A model generated the notes under the pieces. The model saw only the letters and a list, made by a program, of their open reading frames with translations. It was not told the origin of the DNA and did not search any database. From the NCBI GenBank assembly GCA_015680685.1, contig MNCI01007565.1:111719-175718 (forward strand): a DNA stretch of 64,000 bases, in the 5' to 3' direction. Shown here piece by piece: positions 11,515-24,210 of this stretch. Positions within the stretch are counted from its first letter, which is position 1. The number at the start of each line of letters is the position of its first letter. This DNA comes from Gnetum montanum. Its lineage: Eukaryota > Streptophyta > Gnetopsida > Gnetales > Gnetaceae. Position numbers and translations under genes: made by a program.

Positions 11515-12989
11515 CTATAATCACAAAAAGATTAATTTTTAGTAAGGTTATTGAAAGAAGTTGAATTATTTCATACCTTACTCATTACCTTTAATAAATG
11601 TTGAATTCTTTGCTTAGTGTGATTTTAGAGTTAGAAATTTTTTTAAGGAAGTTGCCTTAAAAGTTTAATGTCAAACCTGATTTGTTTAGGTCACACATAA
11701 AAGGATATGTAATGGTTTTGAGGAACGTTTGATAAAATTATGACAAAGGAAAGAATAGATTTGACAACGAAGTACTCAGAGGGTATAAAATGATCTAGTG
11801 GTGTGCAACAAGTACAAATTACAAAAGTCACGCAAGTGGGTCCTCCCCAAAGCAAGTTCCAACCTATAATGCCCTTATGTAACCACACCTTAAAATGTCT
11901 GTAGGCACTAGAAGGGTTAAATGTAATCTACACCGATGTAACAAAACACACACATGTTAAATACCACTACGATGAGGTATGAATTCTATGCCACATAAGA
12001 CACAAGTTAGAAATACTTAGATAGCAAGATGACGCTAATTATAGAAGGGATTGCAAAGATTATGACATGAGGTAATTAATCTAGGGCACAATGAATCTTG
12101 AGTGTAGGACGTGATTAATGTGTCATTATCCCATTGCTCCAAAATCAAGACCAAGTCCATTCCTTGGATCAATGACATCACATTGCTTCATCCAATAATG
12201 GGCAACCATAAGAGCACTACGACAGCAAGGCATACGATTACTTGGCATTTTGTCCAAGGGAGGAGTGATTTGGAATCTAGGGCACACACACACAATTTTT
12301 TCTTTTGATCTTTTCTTGTGTGATTCATCTCTTTTTTTTTGTTTTTTTTTCTCTAGCTGCTCTGGCACTTTGTCCTTTCCTACAGTGAATTGGAGAAGCT
12401 ACCAACCTTCAGGCGTGGGTGCATATCTTTCCAGTGGAACCCCCAGAATAGCCTTGAGTTTCTATTGAGTGCCTTTATTACTCTTACTCCCATTTTTCAT
12501 TAGATCTACAAAGATCTTAGTACAACTAGGTTGCATGATAGCACTTATAGATGTCACCAAAAAGAATCCAGAAGTCCCTTTGATGTCACACCCTGGCCAT
12601 TGCCTCTTAGTCCATCATTTTTTCACTCTAGGCATAATGAGCAAAAAATTACTTCATGTCATAATCTTTGCAATCCCTCATAATCTTGTCATAATCATGA
12701 TGACAAGAATATCATCGTACCCAGAGTAGAACCTCGTATTAATAGAATGATTAGATGGATGTGACGGCTTGCTATCCAAGTAATATGTCACTTGAGACTT
12801 GATAACATAAAACAACACCTCAACCAACGAGTCACATGAGTGTTTTATTCATAGATGAGATTACCCATAAAAAGATAAAAAGATGAAACAATAAATAAAA
12901 AGATAAAACAATAAATTAAAAGATGAAAAACTGGAAACCAAAAAATTGTAAAATTGAAGAAAAGGAAAAACATTTATTAATTTTGCTTG
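11515..12989 (-). other. A2 spacer between gag and ORF3
   Basis: No coding similarity is seen. It corresponds in position to the pol-ORF3 spacer of B, C, D and P1, with T-rich tracts on the minus strand and A-rich repeats containing AAAAGATGAAACAATAAAT-like units near 12868-12935. The acceptor-like TTATAG at 11520-11515 ends it. Confidence 0.55.
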
Positions 12990-15000
12990 TTAGAATGAAG
13001 GATATCCCCCATGACTAAAATTTTGATCATGGTGAGAATTGATAAATGGAAGGTTTGGATCCATGCATTTTGGAAATATTGGAACATAGTCATATCCAAA
13101 CCATTGGGTGTGTATGGATGTGGTGGTTGGAATGTACCCAAATTGGGGTTCACACACTTGATTAAAGTTGATATAGTGGGGCAAGTTATAAGATGTGGTT
13201 AATTGATAAGGAGTTGACCCACTATGGCACCCGTGATCGTAAGATGGTATGCAAGGATCAATATGTCTCCCTACATGGCTATATTCATTGGGCTGCATGG
13301 TTATTGGAGCATTAATTGATGGTTCTAATAAGGTAACACAAGGCATTGAGTTCGAGGAGAAGGATGCACCATAGCATTGGGCTTGTGTTGAGTTGGTGGA
13401 TGCAGTGGGTTTAGAACCATGTTGTCTCTTTCTATGGTCATGCCTAAAGAAAGGATGCTTTCGACATTATGGAGGACCTCCACTGCTGTTGACAGTAGTA
13501 GTACAAGTAACGTTCGAGGGTTGATGTTGTGGTGCAAACCCTTCTAGTACTATTGGTGGCGACGTAGAAGGAGGTGAAGGATGAGAACATTAAGGACGAG
13601 AAGTGGAAGGCACATGTGGTGGTGATCTTGTGGGAGAGGACATGGGTTGATAGTATTTAGAAGAATGATAGCAACATGGTGAGATAGAGGATGTTGACCC
13701 AGTTGGCGAAATAGGATGCTAAGCCTGATAGGCACTTGGGTTCGGATGATATGAAGGGTGTGACTAGTTTGAGGGTGGCCTCCCCCACAACTGAAATTTT
13801 TGCCACTATTATTGAACACAGTATTTTTATACAAACTCTGGATGTAACATTCTTTTCCAATGCTCATGTAAATGTAACAAGATTGGGCATTGACCTTTGG
13901 GGTGATCATACAGGCAAACATTACATTGATACGTATGATTAGTAGTTGAGTTCTTATCCTTATTCTTTTCAATTATCTAGTGGTGTTCTATCCTATTTCT
14001 TGGTTTTTCATGGTTCTACCTCTAATAGTGTTGGCATGCTCTCACATTTTTCATGTATCCATTCTATCATCTTATTGATCTTTTGCCTCAATTTCATCTA
14101 GTGATTGTAGTATTGGCAAAGATGATTCCACCTCCATGAGGTAAGTTAATTTCTCCTCTTCATGATCATGGACCTTTGCTAATTCGATATTTTGGTCCTA
14201 TTGAGAGCTTTCAACATTCTCCCATTTAGCCATTCTCCTTCTTCTTTTGCTACCCACTTAATAAGCTCTTGGAATTGGTGGGTTCTTAGCTCATATAATT
14301 GACCTTGAGCATACATCCCTAGGGTTTCCTGTGTTTCATTACGAAGCCCATCCATAATGTGGTACATTAGCCTTTCCTTAGAGAATCCATGGCTTGGGAA
14401 ATTATTTAACAATGAATAGTATCTTTCTAAGGCCATGTCCAAGGGTTCATGTTCTCCCTGTGTCCATTCTTGGATTTGTCTCCTCAAGGCTGACACTCTT
14501 GCATAGGTTTGATATCTTTCATTAAATAGTTCCACCATTGTCAGCCAACGTCAAATTGATTTTGGTTTTAAAGACATGTACCATACTTTTGCTTAGCCAA
14601 CGAGTGTTAGAGGAAAGAGCTTAAGTTTTTGCCACCCATTATCAATATTGTTCAATACACAGGCATCATGGAAGGCTTGTAAATGATGTTGCGAATCTAA
14701 ATCATAGCCTCCTGAAAATTTGAGAAAGTTGTTTAAATTAAGCCTGGGTAGATGGCTTTCCTTACGATGCTTGTGGGATATTCGAACAACCTCTTGTATG
14801 TGCATTAGGCTCTTAGTGGCCAACAAGGGTTTATCATCACAAGGTAGGTTATGAATTTGTGAGTTGGGATGATGTTTTCTTTGTTTATGTACATAGGAGA
14901 CCCTTGCATAAGATTGAGCACTCTCAACTTAACCTTCATTATCATATAATTCATTAGTTCTTCAATGAATTGCCTTATTAGTTGTTGTGTTATCATAGTC
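12990..15000 (-). pseudogene. gag: A2 gag, decayed
   Basis: The central Gag part is at 14826-14179 on the minus strand, with NNFLKFSGGYDLDSQHHLQA, LKLFPLTL, MVELFNERYQTYARVSALRR and LGMYAQGQLYELR. The knuckle CNVCLYDHPKGQCP, pattern CX2CX3HX4C, is intact near 13937-13895. The gag stop (TAA TAG) is at 13811-13806. A Pro/His/Tyr-rich stretch continues in another frame to 12990. It is related most closely to A1 gag and is broken by stops and shifts. Confidence 0.8.
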
Positions 15001-15104
15001 TTGTGAGAGAGACATTGTTGCAAATTTTTGTGTGACTTAATTAAAATTAATTTCTTTTCTAAGAGATATATCATGAATACTTTATTATAGCGATCTTGTA
15101 TAAT

Positions 15105-15109
15105 ATAAC
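15105..15109. other. Target-site duplication of B, left copy
   Basis: ATAAC precedes the B 5' LTR. The identical right copy is at 25017-25021. Confidence 0.9.
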
Positions 15110-15927
15110 TGATGAATTGTGATATCGCATCCACGATATCACGTCTGCAATATTGGATCTATCATGCAATGTCGAATACCTGATATCACGGCCCATCTCC
15201 TTGCCTATAAATAAGAGGTGGCTCCCTTGGTTTCAACAGTTAAAAGTTAGTCCCTTAGCTAAAATTACCATTTTTCCCTCCAGATTTAAAATTATTTTTG
15301 TGTGCCCGCAGTAGAAGTCATAGAGTGAACGGATCTTTATTTGAGCATTGTGTACCTGAGCACACTTTGTGTATGGCAATAAAGATAAACTTTATGATAA
15401 ACCTTGCAACATATAGAATAGATTAATTAGTGTTAATTATTATTTAATGCTTTCCTAGTTAATTAATGATCTCTCTCACCTTACAACTCTCTTAGTTAAT
15501 TACACTCAATACGACCACTTCGAGCATGCGTGTAGTGCTTGGTAACCCAATAACGATTATTTTTTGGTAATCCCAACAGCGTTGACCCGGTTCAGGATGT
15601 GTACGGCAAGTGGGAATAGATACTGGTGTTAGGAGTACTTAAAAATTAGTTAATGAATAGTTAAATTAAGTTAGTTACTTAGTTATTTCTCTCTCTTCCC
15701 CTTATTAGTGCAAGATATAAAACACATAAAGCCATAAAAATCATATACCTCAAGCTTACTTAACGATACAACCGTGACATACAAGTAAGTTTAAAAAGAC
15801 AACGATTAATTAACCCGTCATTGTTCCACAAGGGTGCATAGGCACTTAGTCCTTGGAATTCAACCAGATCATGCGTGAAACACTCGTATTCATATGGTTG
15901 AGAGTAGGGGTACCTCATCGCTCATCA
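15110..15927 (+). repeat. B 5' LTR (818 bp)
   Basis: TGATGAATTG...CTCATCA ends. GATATC cores lie near 15121, 15134 and 15184. TATA box CCTATAAATAAGAGG is near 15204-15218, and an AATAAAGA polyadenylation signal near 15381. Compared with the 3' LTR it lacks one GATATC-type unit but has about 30 bases around 15375-15410 that the 3' LTR has lost. Confidence 0.9.
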
Positions 15928-15928
15928 T

Positions 15929-15946
15929 TGGCACCGTTGCCAAGGA
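15929..15946 (+). other. B primer-binding site
   Basis: TGGCACCGTTGCCAAGGA starts two bases after the LTR. It matches the tRNA-Asp site of element C except for transition changes. Confidence 0.85.
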
Positions 15947-16059
15947 CTTAGTTGTTTGTGCGCTAAGTAGAACTTAGGAAATCATTCACATCATTGGAAC
16001 AAACCCTTAGGGTTGATTAAGAAAAACATAATAGCACATAGCACATTGAACAAGACAAG

Positions 16060-18112
16060 ATGTCTTCTTCTTCACACAAAAGCACTTCACCACCTAGGAC
16101 TAACATAAGAAGCAATCGGCGGCAGGATACACGTGACGTTGATCCACCAGTTCCTCAACAGTTTCATGTGGTATATATTCATCCTAATGAATATGTACCC
16201 AACTTCACCTTTATTCTTCACCAAGATGAATAGCTGTGTTAGCGTGACTTGGAAGGTAACATAGTGTTACCTCCCAACCGTTCAGTCCTAAGTATTCTTC
16301 TTCATGCTCTCATGCAAATAGGCATGCAACACCTACACGCTGAGTACATTGCGTAGGACTATGATTCGAGAGACTATCGTCCTACCAAAGTGTAACATCA
16401 AAGGGATTACCAACAAGAGAGACACCATAAATCCTTAAAGGAAAAATGGTCTAAGAATGCCCCTCACATTTTAAGCGAAATTGAGGGTGACGAACCTACT
16501 TCAGGTAGTCACCCACATAACGATTTTCCTCCCCTTGACTTTGGCCAAGGGGTTGTGTATCAAAAAATTCATTCTACTATTCACAACCCTGGTGTTGATA
16601 CCAATGGACACAAAGTGTCTGAAAAAGGAACAAAAACACATGACAAAGGTGGGCATTCTAATCGTAATCGTGATCAAGGCAGAGACCACCGAAGAGAAGG
16701 TAGTAGACACCGTTATGGGGGCGGTTCTTCTTCTTCTTCGCCTTCATTATCTCCTTCACCCTCTCCTTTCACGTCTAGATGTAGCCATAGAGAAAAAAAT
16801 CATGAGGATAAGGGCAAACAAAGTGGAAGTCACAAATGAGACAACCAAGATAGAGGACGAGGGTACTCCAGGGAATCACGCCATAGAAGAAGGGAGAGTA
16901 GGAAACCACATAGGCACCATAGAAACTATGAACGAGATGATCACAATGAACCCCTACTCGCTACATGAAGCATGCTAGATATAACTGAGGCTACAAGAGT
17001 TCCAAAAAGGCACTAAAAAGATAGTAGGATCAAGAGGTTAGACATGAATAACATCCCACGATTTGAAGGGGGATATAACATTGATTCTCAAAATTACTTA
17101 CAAGAATTTCATGATGTGTGTGCCTTGCAAAACATAGAAAATGAATGGAAACAACTTAAGTTGTTCCCATGGACACTAATAAAAGAAGCTGGAAAGCTAG
17201 TACCAGTTCTTAGAACTGGAATCCATTCGTGGGTGGAGTACGATGTTAAAATTGTTCAACGATAAGTACCAAATGTACTCTCAAGCATCCAGCTTGCGAA
17301 AGCAAATCCAAGGATGGAAACAAGGAAGCCATGAACCCTTGGATGTTTCCATGGGCCGCTATTATGCACTTTTACATCGTTGTCCTCGCCATGGTTATTC
17401 ACAGCAGGATCAGCTACATCATCTCGTAGATGGACTTAGGCATGAAACGAGAAGAACCCTTGGGACTTATTCCCAAGGGAGGTTATCTGAGCTTAGATCC
17501 CATCAAATTCATAGGCTACTAGAGCAAGTAGCTAAGGAAGAAGTGGAGCTACAAAAAAGAGAGTGTGTAGAGGAATATAACCAAGATCCTTCCCTCCAAA
17601 AGAAGGGAGTAAGATTTTGTGAGGATGAGGAAGAGTCACCACTTGAAGAGATGGTGAATAAGAAAACCTTGCCTATCCAAAATTTAGCATCAAAATTATT
17701 GGCAAAGGTAGACCAAATGTGAGACTCCTTGGATAGTATATTTCAAACTATGCTCAAAGTAGTAGAGGAGTCTAGAGAGAGAGGTAGTGATAGTGAAAAA
17801 AGGAAAAAGAGAGAAGCAGAAAATGTACATAACAAGGGTAAGGGTAAAGTTGCTATTATTGAAGAGGTTGTGGACTTAGATACAGATGATGATAGTGGAT
17901 GTGAGATCTGTCAATATGACCATCCTAAGGGATGCTACCCTGTGATCTCCCATTTGCAAGAGTCTGGGATGTATGCACTTAATCCACATTTAAACAAACA
18001 GAAAACATCCCGACAGTTACCTTATCCCCAAGGTAACCCAAGGTAATTCCACCAACCTTGAATGTATTATCCAAGTGGAACTCCACCACAACCAATTGAG
18101 AAACATCAATAG
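16060..18112 (+). pseudogene. gag: B gag
   Basis: The start ATG at 16060 (MSSSSHKSTSPP) matches the C start. An in-frame TAG follows at about codon 58. The Ser/Arg/His-rich segment spans about 16620-16960. The central Gag domain opens MNNIPRFEGGYNIDSQNYLQ at 17044. A frameshift near 17240 is followed by a long open stretch with KYQMYSQASSLRKQIQGWKQ, HGYSQQDQLHHLVDGL and LGTYSQGRLSELRSHQ. The knuckle CEICQYDHPKGCYP is at 17900-17935, slightly altered at the last Cys. The gag stop TAG is at 18110-18112. The frame changes and stops show decay. Confidence 0.85.
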
Positions 18113-18570
18113 TGGCACCACCCACAATCATGGAGAATGCCACCACCAAGGCAACAATATCCTTACCGGTAACCTAACCCATATGGATACTATGTGCAGC
18201 ATCCAATCTCTCCACGTGACTCTGTTAGTCACGTTACCCCCAACATCACTACCAAGCCCATGAGTACTATAGGACTTCCTCTTCTAGGGGCAACATTACA
18301 CAAGTGTACCATCCTTCCAATCCGATTGCATCTCTCCCACCAATAACTCCATTATCACCTGCTCCAGCAATGCAAGGTGAACTCCCTGCTCAGCCACAAC
18401 AACGCAATGCCACAAGGGTTGTTAATCCTCAACCTACTGTTGGTTCTGACAACCGTACAAAGACAAGATCTTTCTTCAGAACCAATAGTCCAACTAAGCC
18501 TTTACAACCCAAAGTGGCTAAGTCTTTGGATGCCTCTGTATCAACTAAAGCTTTAGAGCCCCCTTCGAAC
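18113..18570 (+). pseudogene. B gag-pol linker
   Basis: Downstream of the gag stop the sequence encodes a Pro/Gln/Tyr/Ser-rich linker without a recognised fold (HNHGEC/PQSWG-type start, then TRSFFRTNSPTKPLQPKVAK near 18455-18515). The open frame 18304-19137 joins it to the protease. Comparable linkers occur in C, D and P1. Confidence 0.6.
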
Positions 18571-19137
18571 TTAACACCGCATTCAACGTATATGGTCATC
18601 TTAACAGATGTCGTTACTAATTGGATCAAAGATGGCCACCTTCCTAGGAAATTCTCTGATCCTGGGAGTCCCCTAATATATCTACAAATCGTTGGTTATG
18701 AGCCATGCAAAGCTTTTTTGAATTCAGCTTCTGGTGTCAACCTAATATCCCAAGAAATGTATAAGGCCTGGAACCTGCCCCGATTAAAAAATAGAAATGT
18801 TCATTTAGAGTTAGCTAACCAGTCCATCACTGTCCCCTTGGGATTAGTGGAGGACATTGTTACCACTGTTTGTGGGCGGTCGTATCCAGCTAACTTCCTA
18901 GTGATTCAAGTGAATAATAGTAAGGGGGACTTCCCAATCATAATGGGAAGGGCATGGCTGAGCACTATTGATGCATGCCTAGGTATCTGCAATATTTCCC
19001 TAGAAATATCTAAGGAATATACTTTTAGAAAGATCAAGAAGAAGAAGGTTCCATGCATCGCATACAGTGACACAGGGTACAATTGCATGCAGAGGTCATG
19101 GGTTATGCAAAGTTTAACATTGCCTACATGCAATTAG
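18571..19137 (+). pseudogene. B aspartic protease region
   Basis: Would process the element polyprotein. The segment NWIKDGHLPRKFSDPGSPLI precedes the active-site region. That site reads AFLNSASGVNLIS, where C has LLDSGSEVNLIS, so the catalytic Asp is now Asn. The flap side has LGLVEDIVTTV and the C-terminal part FPIIMGRAWLSTID, all typical of Athila-type proteases. The frame is open to 19137, so the loss of activity is by the substituted residue. Confidence 0.85.
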
Positions 19138-20900
19138 TGTGCACAAACGATCAACATACAAAGGTGCCTGTATGCAGCAGCCACCAGACAAGAAGACACC
19201 CAGTGGCTGATAGCTGATCAAGAAAGCAGCTGACTTCTATGCATGGAACTAACTAAGGGTTTGACTTGCACTTACATAGATAGCATTGATGCATTAGAGC
19301 AAGTCCATCGCCAACTTCCCAATCCTAACTTAAAAGACATCAACTAGGGAAAGTTGGAAACTCCTAAAAAATTTAAACAAGATCCCATAGAGCTAAAACC
19401 ATTGCCCACCAGTATGGAATACACGTTCCTTAATAACGAAAAACTGGTAATCATCAACCTGAGACTTGCTCTACAACAAAAAGAAAGTCTGCTCAAGGTC
19501 ATAAAAAAGTGGTCAAAAGCCTTTGCATGTTCATATTCAGAATTAACTAAAATAGATCCTAAGATATGCCAGCATAGGATTTACACTAACTCCTCCATGA
19601 AGCCTCAAAAACAACCACAAAGATGATTGAATCCAAAGTTGAAACAAGTAGTAAAAGAAGAAATCGAACAGCTTCTAAAGGTTGGGTTCATATACCCCAT
19701 TGCTGATAGCGAATGGGTTAGCCCCTTAGTAATTGTACCTAAAAAGGGAGGCAAATGGAGGATGTGTATAGATTTTAGGCTACTAAACATGGCAACATTC
19801 AAGGATCACTTTCCATTGCCATTTTTTGCACAAGTCTTAGACACAATCGCAGGGCATCGCTATTATAGTTTTCTGGATGGCTATAGTAGATACAACCAAA
19901 TACAAATAGCCTCAGAAGACCAAGCCAAAACTATGTTCACCAATCCTTGGGGAATGTTTGCATACAAAAAAATGTCATTTGGCTTGTGCAATGCCCCTGT
20001 CATGTTTCAATGCTTAGTTCTAAGCATATTCTAGTAGCAGATAGGAAATGGTGTGGTAGTCTTTATGGATGACTTCTCCACCTACGAAGCAAGTTTTGAT
20101 CAAGCCTTGGACCGATTAGAGCAAGTGCTGAAAAGATGTGTAGAGACTAATCTAAGGCTCAACTAGCAAAAAAGCCACTTGATGGTCCAAGAAGGCGTAG
20201 TACTTGGGCATAAATTTCACATGTAGGGATAGAGGTAGACCTTGAGAAAATCAAGGTCATCCAAGGAATTACCCGTCAACTGGAAACTGTCAAAGACATT
20301 CGATCATTCCTTGGACACACTGGCTATTATAGGAGATTCATAGAGAACTTTTCGAAGATAGCCAAACCATTGTTAGAGGTAACAAAAAAGGATGTACCCT
20401 TTGAGTGGACCAAGGAATGCGAACTACCTTGGCAAACTCTAAAGTAGAAGCTGGTAGAAACACCCATTCTACAAGCTCCTGACTAGTCCAGACCATTCCA
20501 TGTCATGACTAATGCATCCAACTCTGCCTTAGGAGCTGTACTTACACAGTTAGATGATCAAAAATTCCCTTATTACATCCACTATGCAAGTATAAGTATA
20601 GCTAGTGCACAACTTAACTACACTACTATAGAAAAAGAATTAATGGCTGTATCATTTGCACTAGAAAAATTTAGGCACTATGTATTGGAATACAAAGTAT
20701 TCATACACATAGATCATAGTGCCATCCAGTTCCTCATGAATAAGCTAATGGTAAGCCTCTGTATTATACGATGGCTAGTAATCCTACAAGAGTTCGATCT
20801 AACAATGATCGATCATAAAGGCACCGAGAACGTAGTTGCTGATCATTTATCTCAGTTGTGCTGGGATAACAAAGAGGATGAGTATCCTATTTCCAATCAT
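19138..20900 (+). pseudogene. B reverse transcriptase and RNase H
   Basis: RT copies the RNA template. Open parts at 19354-19626 and 19627-20034 carry SEWVSPLVIVPKKGGKWRMC, IDFRLLN, KDHFPLPF and LDGYSRYNQI. The catalytic VVVFMDDFSTY is at about 20055-20090. The thumb and tether part follows with stops. RNase H is in the frame 20505-21110: MTNASNSALGAVLT (family TDAS changed to TNAS), KELMAV, HIDHSA and VVADHLSQL. Stops and a frame change separate the domains. Confidence 0.9.
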
Positions 20901-20929
20901 TTCCCTGATGAGCTCCTCTTTGTCGATGT

Positions 20930-22181
20930 AGTGACTAACCAATCACCCATGGAGACAAATTGTTACAATAGCATTCTTACCTATCTCCTTACCCAACAAA
21001 CACCACAAGAGCTAGACCTTAAGAAGAAACAACAGTTTCTTCACAGAGCCAAGTACTTTATGGATATCAATGGACAACTTTACAAAGTATGTCCAGATGG
21101 CTTGGTTTGATGGCGTGTTCCCGATAAAGATCAACTGAGAGTTCTCCAAGATGCTCATGAGGGCCCTTGTTGGGGTCATTATGTTGGGAGATGAACAACC
21201 ATTAAGATCTTGCTTGCAAGGTACTATTGGCCTACCTTATTCTAGGACACCCATCAATTCGTCCAATCTTATGAGCATTGTCAACATGATGGGGGAATTA
21301 CTACTATAATGAAGGGTCCGCAACAATGGATTCAACCATTAGAACCCTTTGACATTTGGGAAATCGATTTCATGTGGCCCATTACAACAATGTCTAATGG
21401 AAAAGATTACATCATAGTTTCCATAGACTACTTAACAAAATGGGCTGAAGTAGCTGCCGTCAAAGATTGCACATCATCTACAGCTGCATGATTTGTTCAA
21501 CAATAAGTCATCAATAGGTTTGGTGTGCCACATGCACTTATCTCCCATAATGGTACACACTTTACAAGTGTAACTTTTCAAAAGTTAATGCAACGCTTAG
21601 GGGTTGAGCACAAATTGACTACACCATACCACCCCCAAGCAAACGGTCAAGCTAAGGTCACCAACAGGGAGATCACTAAGATATTGACCAAAACCATTAG
21701 CAAGTATAAGTGAGGTTGGAGCACTAAATTGAATCATACTCTTTGGGCATACTACTCAACATGGAAAATCCCTATAGGCTACTCTCCCTACGAGTTAGTG
21801 TATGGAAAACTTCCAATGCTTCCTATCCAAACTAAGCTCTGTACGCTAGCCATGGCATGTGACCTCAACCTTGACCTTGATCTAGCACAAAAACAACGAT
21901 TGATGACTCTTAACTTTCTATATGAGAATCAATTAGCTGTCCTATCATCTAATGACTTGCATAAGGCATTTAATAAACAACGTCATGACCTGAAAATTAG
22001 GAAAGTTAAGTTTCAACCAGGTGATAAGGTTCTCTACTGGAACCCCACACATGTGTCACAATGTACCAAATTTCAAACACTGTGGGAAGGACCTTACATT
22101 ATCTATGCAACTTTTCCTTTAGGAGCCATGACCATATATAAACCTAAGAGCCCAAATAAGAGACTGTTAATCAACATGTAA
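20930..22181 (+). pseudogene. B integrase
   Basis: The zinc-binding part (about 21140-21300) aligns with C, with one His-side motif changed and CERC altered to CEHC-like sequence near a stop. The catalytic core reads IDFMWPI near 21370, then ISHNGTHF near 21540 where the second Asp is His, then GQAKVTNREI near 21650 where the catalytic Glu is Lys. The C-terminal part (LWAYYSTWKIPIGYSPYELV, GKLPMLPI and GDKVLYWN) runs to the stop at 22181. Athila-type integrase, catalytically dead by sequence. Confidence 0.88.
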
Positions 22182-23817
22182 CAAAAAAAACCCTTCCATG
22201 AGTTTAAGATAGCCAGAACATATGCTACCTCTATAGGTGGGCAACCGTGCTCCTTATTTCGGATCTCCTCCTTTCAACTCAGTCATGGAGGAGATGGCCA
22301 CCTTCGCTAATCATTGAAGGCCCTCAGTTCTTTCTAAGTTTTTGTTTTACACATTTTTGTTTTGCACATTTTTTTAATTTTTCTTATTTTTTTACGCCAT
22401 TGTTCATATTTTTACAATTTCTTTGTGTGATTACATTAGTTTGTTTTTTTTTTGTCACCCAATAAGTGTTCATGATGATGGCATGGATAATATCATATTA
22501 ATTGCTAATGTTTGGATTTTACCTTTGAAGTATGATGTTGATATTAAGATATGGTTATTTTAATTAAACAGGCAATGAGTCCACGATGTTCATGCATCCA
22601 TAAAATCCTATGGTCTCCCTTGGCTTGGAATTGTATAGTCCCTTTCTCTAATAAAACTATTAACAAATTGGTGGTTGAGTATTTCTTAGACTAAGGAAAG
22701 ACTCAGAGGATGAAAAGGATGTGACTTCAAGGGGATTTTATGCATTTGTACTAGCTATTCCCTTGAGTGCTTGAATGCTTTTTGCTTGGGTTTTCCACCA
22801 TTCTGACCATTCATCAAATCACTGAAAGCTAAGTACATCAAAATAAGTCTTTACATGGTGTGGTTTTCACACGAAAAACACAAAAAAAATAGTGAGAATT
22901 CAAAGCACACCTCTTAGACACAATAATGAAGTTGGGCTACAAGCACTAGTTATGGAATTGCCAAGATATGATATTCATGCCTGAAGGTTCCCTCTAACTA
23001 AGGCCCCTTCTCACTTCCTGGTTCTCCATCTCGCTCTCCTCAGAATGGTAGTGACTTTTTTGTAGAGGCATTCTTGTTGCTTCAAGGGGATGGGCTAGTC
23101 AAATGTGTTGATGTAAGGTCATTGAATGTGGACTATTGAGCTTGGATTTGGAATGAGTTCTACTCAATTACATTAACCATGAAACACACAAGGGACTTTA
23201 CACAACCTTGTTCTTGGGTTTCTATTCCATTCTCTACTCTCCACCTTTCTTTTCCATTTCTCATCTCATTACCAATTTTCTCATTAGTCTATATCTTTGT
23301 TGATACATTATTCTTCCTTGGTAATTTCTTATGGGTAATTTTTTAACTCGTGCTTCCAATTGACATTCCTAGAGCCTACGAACTCTTTGGTTTTTAGGTC
23401 TATCAGGGCACTAAAGGCATGAACTTAATTTGGGGAGGATCCACTAGCATTCCTTTTTGGTGCATTCATTAACTTCTTTCCCTTAAACATTTCATGTAAT
23501 TAACAATTTTTTTTTCATCCCCATCCATGACATCCATTTTCCTCACATTGTCGTTGTTACCTTTTTTCCATCTTTCTTATTCTTTATCTTTTCCCATCCT
23601 ATCGCTACTGGAGATTTTCTCTTAGTCATGGGGGCCCTGGCATAATTTTTTCAACTTTTTCTAACCCCTACACCTTAGGTAGTCACCAGTGTTAAAACTC
23701 TAGAATCAGTATCTGCCATAACCACAACTTAGCCAATGCACTTTACATCGAGGCAAGGTATCGATTGCATTGTGATTTACCTACCCGCACTCATTTGTAA
23801 CTGTGTTGTGTGTGCAG
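22182..23817 (+). other. B spacer between pol and ORF3
   Basis: No open frame of note. It shares blocks with the spacers of C, D and P1: ATGGTGTGGTTTTCACAC (about 22856), GAATTCAAAGCACACC (about 22898), CCCTCTAACTAAGGCCCC (about 22990), GGGGAGGATCCACTAGCATT (about 23433) and a T-rich tract after pol. It ends in TGTGTTGTGTGTGCAG, an acceptor-like sequence next to ATG. Confidence 0.6.
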
Positions 23818-23889
23818 ATGGTAATCATACAACAATGGACTGGACCTAGAGGAAACACTCAAGATGGACTGGAACTGGAATGTTTGTGA
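23818..23889 (+). pseudogene. B vestigial ORF3
   Basis: ATG directly follows the acceptor-like GTGTGCAG. The frame begins MVIIQQWTGP and stops after 23 codons. Element C keeps the same first residues (MAIIQQW). The position corresponds to the start of the long ORF3 of D and P1, so this appears to be what remains after deletion. Confidence 0.45.
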
Positions 23890-24200
23890 AAGGAGTAAGA
23901 TTGGTGGTGTGGTTATGGATGGACAATGGAAGGTGCAATCTTGGCATCGATAGCAACACGTCTTCTTCTTTTCTCTCTCTCCTTCTTCTCTCCCAGCTAC
24001 CAAATAAAGATAGATGTCATTTATATATAGTGTTCACTTTTGTGTTTATGAACACTAATGCTGTCATATATTGTAGTCTTGATTTGTTCACTGGGCATGT
24101 TGAGTCAGTCAACCTGTTCCACCATCAATGGTCATTCAATTAATAATCCCATACCTTCCCAATATTTTGTAAGGAACTCAAGGCTAAGTTTTCATTCATT

Positions 24201-24210
24201 CATGGGGGTA
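24201..24210 (+). other. B polypurine tract
   Basis: CATGGGGGTA lies immediately before the 3' LTR, in a context (TTTTCATTCATTCATGGGGGTA region) shared with C and D. Confidence 0.75.

Noticed and set aside
12990-13346. Open frame of 118 codons on the minus strand as a separate gene
   Set aside because: It continues the Pro/His/Tyr-rich gag C-terminal part of A2 in a shifted frame.
16231-16235. Shared early gag stop in B (TAG) and D (TAA) as a recoding site
   Set aside because: C has CAG at this codon with a stop six codons later, so loss by C-to-T change is enough to explain it.
16481-16978. 165-codon open frame on the plus strand
   Set aside because: It overlaps the Ser/Arg/His-rich gag part of B in another frame, so it is a shadow.
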